Part shown: in pieces, positions 6,498 through 10,139 of the stretch
Layout of the letters: every line of letters starts with the position of its first letter
Position numbering within the stretch: position 1 is the stretch's first letter
DNA from: JAAYYM01 sp964483155
Lineage (GTDB): Bacteria; Bacillota; Clostridia; Lachnospirales; Lachnospiraceae
Length of the DNA: 10,139 bases
Reading direction: 5' to 3'
Assembly (NCBI GenBank): GCA_964483155.1
Contig: CAZAAC010000074.1
Location: 1-10,139, forward strand
The notes under the pieces: generated by a model
The model's database searches: none
The model's input: the letters and a program-made list of their open reading frames with translations, nothing else
What the model was told of the DNA's origin: nothing
Position numbers and translations under genes: made by a program

Positions 6498-7406
6498 TTA
6501 CTCCTTCATTGTATCGTAGTCCATTAAAACGGTGATTTGTGTGTTTTCAACCTCCAAAAAGATACTTATGGTACCTTCCATATAAAATGTCTGTTCTTCT
6601 TTTGTAACTGTAAAATTTAGTTCTTGTACTATCTCTGTACCACTTTCAATGCTCTTTGACGTTCCTTGAAGTATCCCCGACTGATATGCACAATTAAATA
6701 CTACGGGATCTGCATCTTCTCCATCAAATGGGGACGCTATGACAGTTGTTACTTGTGCTGATGTTCCAGCATCATCTAAGGCTTTCAATAAGATAGTGGC
6801 ATCTCCTGATTTTCCTTCCAGTTCCTTTAAAATCTCAAGGTACATAATAACATCGCATTCTTCAACTGTACCATCCTCGATTTCTTCCATAGTTACATTC
6901 TTTTCTTCTTCCAAGGCTTGTAACAATTCCTGTGGAATATCCACTTTTGTACATGTATATGTCCCATTATAAGTCCCTGCTGCATCGGACAGCTTGGCAC
7001 CATCTTCTACCAGCCCCATCTCAATAAGCGCTTTCTTATAAGCTTCTTCACCTTCACTCTTATTTATCATAATCAGCTTAACCACTGTCCATGTGCTGAT
7101 CTCTTTGTCTGTATCATCTGTAATTTTCATATTGAGGTCACGTTCTGTATCTTTACTTATTTGTTCAGTCAGCTTTAATAACTCATCTATCCTCTCCTGG
7201 TAGCTTTCTTTTTCTGGATCAAATCCAAAACGATTTGTCTCTAACAAGTTTGCCTCTTTCATCATTTCCAGCAATTTAAGTGTGTCTTCTTCTGCTTTTG
7301 CAATTTTACCTTCTTTCTTTTTTCGCTCACTAAATTCTTCACGTAATATTTCTTTTGCATCTGCTTCTATCTGTTCTCTTTCCCTTTCCGTGGGGGGCTC
7401 TGTCAT
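6498..7406 (-). CDS. C-terminal part of the zinc-ribbon membrane protein, in a shifted frame
   Basis: About 302 residues if read from the ATG at 7406; the frame is open back to 7436 (TTG). Residues up to about 90 of this part are highly charged and probably a coiled coil, rich in E, K and R (TEREREQIEADAKEIL onward). The rest, from TDDTDKEISTW, is mixed, and from about GTYNGTYTC becomes beta-rich to the end (DYDTMKE). There is no signal peptide or membrane helix. If one C is removed from the C6 run at 7397-7392, this frame follows directly on the zinc-ribbon gene, giving one protein of about 744 residues. An independent start is possible: AGGA lies five bases before ATG 7406, inside the upstream gene. 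I recognise no domain. The last codons form the ribosome site of the Lgt-like gene. Confidence 0.65.
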   Translation of the reverse strand: MTEPPTEREREQIEADAKEILREEFSERKKKEGKIAKAEEDTLKLLEMMKEANLLETNRFGFDPEKESYQERIDELLKLTEQISKDTERDLNMKITDDTDKEISTWTVVKLIMINKSEGEEAYKKALIEMGLVEDGAKLSDAAGTYNGTYTCTKVDIPQELLQALEEEKNVTMEEIEDGTVEECDVIMYLEILKELEGKSGDATILLKALDDAGTSAQVTTVIASPFDGEDADPVVFNCAYQSGILQGTSKSIESGTEIVQELNFTVTKEEQTFYMEGTISIFLEVENTQITVLMDYDTMKE

Positions 7407-8733
7407 ACTCTTCCTGAAAATCTGTAACAGCATCAATTATAATCTGTCTTTTAACACCTCGCATCTGATTCCATATGGTTTCAAAATCTCCTGCCTCAAT
7501 ACTCCCATAACCCCAAAATGGAAGTGTTGGTTCTTTCCCATTAATATATATGTCATAAGCCGCCTCTATTTCCTCGTTTTTCCATCGAGAAATTTGTCTG
7601 CTCGTAACTTTTGCGGCAGACACCAAAAGCTTACCAACAGGATTTGTAGAAATAACTCCTTCGGTAAGTTTTTTTGCTGCACCTTCATAGTCATTATTAT
7701 TTACAAGCAATGCGGCATCACCAAAAGAACCCAACAGCCCTAAACTAGATCCAACATCTCCTAGCGCTCCTGCCGCTGTATCCGCATATTTTGCAAGTTG
7801 CTTCGCTGTAACCTGTGCATAGCATGATATAAATTGTGTCTCAAACTGTTCTGTGGTACCCGTTTCCGCTTCTTTTACCAGTTTTGTATAATCATTTTGA
7901 TCCATCAAACCTTCTACAATATCTTGCAAAAGGGACTTGTCTACACCTTCTCCCATAACGCTTTTAACAAGCTTTTCAGTTGTATCCCTTAATGCTTTTT
8001 CAGTATCTGTACCCGCTTTTATGACTGCATACTTATGTGCAGCTTCCTTGGTTAACTCCTTTTCTGTCGCTTCATCTGCTGCAACCGAACTACAGTGATA
8101 TGTTTCAAATGTAATATATCCTTCTGCTCGGTTCACTTCTAGAGGAACAATATGCTCCCACTCTTTCCCGTTATAATATCCTACACGGATATCCTCTGGG
8201 TGTTTTAGGTTTGCCCATTGCTCTTCGTCTATACGGAAAGAAACTGTGAGAGGCTCTTCAAATCGTTTAATTCCATCTTCACTTTCTATATCCAAGTCAT
8301 ATACTTTACTAATATGCGTACCTTTTTCTTTTTCTAAATCTGGTGCATTTTTTACCGCATCCACAGTTAACTCAACAGGAGTTGATGTGGCACCTTTTGG
8401 CACCTTAATGGCTATCCCATTTTCAGACAATGAACCCAATTCCAAATTTTCCTCGCCTATTGTTGCACTAATTTCTGCTTTGTCAAAAAGCCCAGATTTT
8501 ATTCCAAAGAAACTCAGTATTGCGATTACAATAATAATTACTAATCCTATTCCTCCACCAATGATACCCATCCACAGTCCTTTTTTTCCTCTTTTGGCTT
8601 TAACTTGCTCCGCTCGCTGTGGCGGCAGGCTTTCACTACTCTGCTGCTCAGAAACAGTTCCTATCCTTTGTCCACATTTCTCACAAAAGTTACTATTCTC
8701 ATCAATAGATTGTCCACAATAGATACAAAACAT
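7339..8733 (-). CDS. Zinc-ribbon membrane-anchored protein, apparently frameshifted near its C terminus
   Basis: 464 residues as read, starting at ATG 8733 with AGGAGAG six to seven bases upstream; the TTG at 8751 overlaps that ribosome site. Residues 1-22 form a zinc ribbon (CxxC at 3/6 and 17/20). A polar linker follows, then basic KAKRGKKG and one membrane helix at about 53-76, so the ribbon is cytoplasmic and the rest outside. Residues 87-215 are beta-rich with IAIKVPKGAT, reminiscent of a ZU5-like domain; 220-445 are mainly helical and unrecognised. The last 17 residues (HGKGKRTDRS and on) are basic, low-complexity and unlike what precedes; they begin exactly at a C6 run, after which the natural continuation lies in another frame. 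It heads an operon with that fragment and the Lgt-like gene. Function is unknown; this architecture is common in Lachnospiraceae. Confidence 0.8.
   Translation of the reverse strand: MFCIYCGQSIDENSNFCEKCGQRIGTVSEQQSSESLPPQRAEQVKAKRGKKGLWMGIIGGGIGLVIIIVIAILSFFGIKSGLFDKAEISATIGEENLELGSLSENGIAIKVPKGATSTPVELTVDAVKNAPDLEKEKGTHISKVYDLDIESEDGIKRFEEPLTVSFRIDEEQWANLKHPEDIRVGYYNGKEWEHIVPLEVNRAEGYITFETYHCSSVAADEATEKELTKEAAHKYAVIKAGTDTEKALRDTTEKLVKSVMGEGVDKSLLQDIVEGLMDQNDYTKLVKEAETGTTEQFETQFISCYAQVTAKQLAKYADTAAGALGDVGSSLGLLGSFGDAALLVNNNDYEGAAKKLTEGVISTNPVGKLLVSAAKVTSRQISRWKNEEIEAAYDIYINGKEPTLPFWGYGSIEAGDFETIWNQMRGVKRQIIIDAVTDFQEEYDRAPHGKGKRTDRSRCKRNIT
7392..7397 (-). other. C6 homopolymer at the frame break (mRNA sense)
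   Basis: In mRNA sense the run reads GCC CCC CAC in the zinc-ribbon frame. With five C the frame becomes GCC CCC ACG GAA and joins the downstream open frame without a stop. CCC-C is also a known context for +1 slippage by proline tRNA. The run can thus be a sequencing error, a real or phase-variable mutation, or a recoding site. Confidence 0.7.
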
Positions 8734-8792
8734 GCTTATCTCTCCTCTCAAATAAATCTTTTTTCAATTACGTAGAATCATCTTATTAAAAA

Positions 8793-8801
8793 ATTATAAC
8801 A
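8793..8801 (-). promoter_or_regulatory. Extended -10 promoter of the zinc-ribbon operon
   Basis: Minus strand TGT (8801-8799) directly precedes TATAAT (8798-8793). No good -35 is seen 16-18 bases upstream. The transcript would start near 8786, with a leader of about 50 bases. Confidence 0.6.
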
Positions 8802-8862
8802 AATATGGCATAATTAAAATGGAATTAACTTAATTTGGAAATGACAAGATAATTTTTTGGTT

Positions 8863-8878
8863 TGTCATGAACATGACA
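8863..8878. promoter_or_regulatory. Perfect 7-bp inverted repeat TGTCATG-AA-CATGACA, candidate operator
   Basis: TGTCATG (8863-8869) and CATGACA (8872-8878) are exact inverted halves around AA. The site lies midway in the divergent region: its centre is about 85 bases upstream of the predicted starts of both the zinc-ribbon operon (about 8786) and the malic enzyme gene (about 8957). Eleven of sixteen or more bases match the dyad at 4107-4122, with TGTCATG and TGACA identical in both. CRP/FNR-type spacing is suggestive only. Confidence 0.6.
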
Positions 8879-8922
8879 GGATGGAAAAATCAGCAAACGT
8901 GTGGTTGTACTCTCTTTTATAC

Positions 8923-8950
8923 TTGCAGATACCTAATAACATGCTATAAT
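8923..8950 (+). promoter_or_regulatory. Promoter of the malic enzyme gene
   Basis: TATAAT at 8945-8950 with TGC directly before it (8942-8944) gives an extended -10. TTGCAG at 8923-8928 is a weak -35 at 16-base spacing. Transcription should start near 8957, about 29 bases before the ATG. Confidence 0.7.
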
Positions 8951-8985
8951 AATGAAAGTGACAATTTTGAAACGGAGAAAATAAA

Positions 8986-10139
8986 ATGGATAAAAAAGAA
9001 TTTGCATTGAAGAAACATGAAGAATGGAACGGCAAAATAGAAGTTATAAGCAGAACGACGTTAGATAGTATGGAAGATTTATCAGTTGCATATACACCAG
9101 GTGTTGCTGAACCCTGTCTTAAAATCAGCGACAATGTAGACCTATCTTATCTTTATACACGCCGCGGTAATCTTGTCGCCGTGATAACAGACGGAACTGC
9201 AGTACTTGGGCTTGGCGATATAGGTCCTGAAGCCGGAATGCCTGTTATGGAGGGCAAATGTGTACTCTTTAAAAGATTTGGTAATGTAGATGCCTTCCCA
9301 CTTTGCATCCGTTCAAAAGAGGTTGATGACATTGTAAATACGGTTTCCTTACTTGCAGGTTCTTTTGGAGGCATTAACTTAGAAGACATTTCAGCACCTC
9401 GCTGTTTTGAAATAGAAAAAAGATTAAAGAAAATCTGTGATATTCCTATTTTCCATGATGATCAGCATGGAACTGCTGTTGTTGTTCTCGCTGGGCTTAT
9501 TAATGCTCTAAAGATAGTTGATAAAAAAATGACAGATATTGAAGTAGTCGTAAACGGTTCAGGTGCCGCAGGCATCGCTATTACAAAACTACTTATGAAG
9601 ACTGGCTTAAAAAATGTAGTTTTGTGTGATACAAAGGGCGCCATTTATGATGGTCGTGATCACTTAAATAGTATAAAAGCAGAAATGGCTAAGATATCAA
9701 ATCTCAAGAAGAAGCAAGGTCAACTCGAAGATGTAATTAAAGATGCTGATGTGTTTATTGGTGTTTCAGCACCTGGCGTTCTCACTTCAGAAATGGTTTC
9801 TACCATGGCCCCTAACCCTATCGTTCTTGCCATGGCAAATCCAATTCCTGAAATCATGCCAGAAGAAGCAAAAAAAGCTGGCGTTGCCGTTATGGGAACT
9901 GGTCGCTCAGATTTTCCGAATCAAATCAATAATGTGCTTGCTTTTCCTGGTATTTTCCGTGGCACTTTAGATGTTCGCGCAAAAGATATCAACGATGAAA
10001 TGAAATTAGCTGCAGCCTATGCGATTGCCGCTACTGTTAGTGATGAAGAATTATGTCCTGACTATATTATTCCAAATAGTTTCAATGAGAAGGTGACCCC
10101 GGCCGTAGCAAAAGCAGTAGCACAGGCAGCACATGATAC
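8986..10139 (+). CDS. NAD(P)-dependent malic enzyme, 3' end outside the window
   Basis: 384 codons are present without a stop; single-domain bacterial malic enzymes have roughly 380-410 residues, so only the extreme C terminus is missing. The enzyme oxidatively decarboxylates L-malate to pyruvate and CO2 in the cytoplasm. Visible landmarks: VAYTPGVAEP (34-43) with catalytic Tyr36, EGKCVLFKRFG (89-99) with catalytic Lys91, NLEDI (131-135) with metal ligands Glu133/Asp134, FHDDQHGTA (156-164), the Rossmann turn GSGAAGIA (191-198), ANPIPEI (284-290) and GTGRSDFPNQINN (304-316). Cofactor choice between NAD and NADP is not decided by what I can see. The start is ATG 8986 with CGGAG eight bases upstream. 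It is transcribed divergently from the zinc-ribbon operon, with a palindrome between them. Confidence 0.95.
   Translation, partial: MDKKEFALKKHEEWNGKIEVISRTTLDSMEDLSVAYTPGVAEPCLKISDNVDLSYLYTRRGNLVAVITDGTAVLGLGDIGPEAGMPVMEGKCVLFKRFGNVDAFPLCIRSKEVDDIVNTVSLLAGSFGGINLEDISAPRCFEIEKRLKKICDIPIFHDDQHGTAVVVLAGLINALKIVDKKMTDIEVVVNGSGAAGIAITKLLMKTGLKNVVLCDTKGAIYDGRDHLNSIKAEMAKISNLKKKQGQLEDVIKDADVFIGVSAPGVLTSEMVSTMAPNPIVLAMANPIPEIMPEEAKKAGVAVMGTGRSDFPNQINNVLAFPGIFRGTLDVRAKDINDEMKLAAAYAIAATVSDEELCPDYIIPNSFNEKVTPAVAKAVAQAAHD

Noticed and set aside
8246..8722. Plus-strand open frame of 158 codons opposite the zinc-ribbon gene
   Set aside because: It lies wholly antisense to a gene with a clear zinc ribbon, membrane helix and ribosome site, and its serine/proline-rich composition is typical of a shadow frame.
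8863..8878. Rex, TnrA or CcpA operator
   Set aside because: Rex needs TTGTGAA-like halves, TnrA needs TGTNA-N7-TNACA (spacer here is six), and the cre consensus does not fit; only a generic CRP/FNR-like geometry remains.
8865..9134. Minus-strand open frame antisense to the malic enzyme start, with further ones at 9153-9389 and 9462-9644
   Set aside because: They overlap conserved malic enzyme motifs on the other strand, have no ribosome site and no recognisable domain.
1..10139. Mobile element, phage, CRISPR array or defence system
   Set aside because: No transposase, integrase, long terminal inverted repeats, regularly spaced repeats or defence-type nuclease motifs were seen; base composition looks uniform across the window.

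Overview
The window looks like a chromosomal stretch from a low-GC Gram-positive anaerobe, most likely a member of the Clostridia close to Lachnospiraceae. This is inferred from the AT-rich sequence, the strong AGGAGG-like ribosome sites, the near-consensus SigA promoters and the gene repertoire (CwlD-type amidase, single-THUMP RNA methyltransferase, zinc-ribbon membrane proteins, single-domain malic enzyme). No mobile element, phage gene or CRISPR array was seen.

Layout. Positions 1-54 hold the 5' part of a tRNA-Pro(UGG) gene on the minus strand, with a perfect consensus promoter behind it. Positions 157-3467 form a compact minus-strand operon of three housekeeping genes: a THUMP-domain 23S rRNA-type methyltransferase, a membrane-anchored N-acetylmuramoyl-L-alanine amidase, and a fusion of an RdgB/HAM1 nucleotide pyrophosphatase with a YfcE-type metallophosphoesterase. 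The methyltransferase start sits exactly where a strong promoter should begin its transcript, so its mRNA may be leaderless. The gap 3468-3816 holds this promoter, a second plus-strand promoter and two hairpins that could belong to a small RNA. Next come an 80-residue two-helix membrane protein with its own promoter and intrinsic terminator, and a 494-residue protein with an XRE-like N-terminal helix-turn-helix and a large uncharacterised C-terminal part.

Positions 5704-8733 are a second minus-strand operon: a zinc-ribbon membrane protein whose reading frame appears broken at a run of six C, its out-of-frame C-terminal half, and a translationally coupled Lgt-like membrane protein with atypical active-site residues. 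Divergent from it, at 8986 and running off the window end, is an NAD(P)-dependent malic enzyme (malate to pyruvate plus CO2).

The most interesting signals are: the C6 frameshift splitting the zinc-ribbon gene; a shared 16-bp inverted repeat (TGTCATG-N4-TGACA) in front of both the helix-turn-helix gene and the malic enzyme/zinc-ribbon divergent pair, pointing to a common regulator; the possible leaderless methyltransferase mRNA; and the hairpin-bearing intergenic transcript. I found no clear undescribed defence or mobile system.
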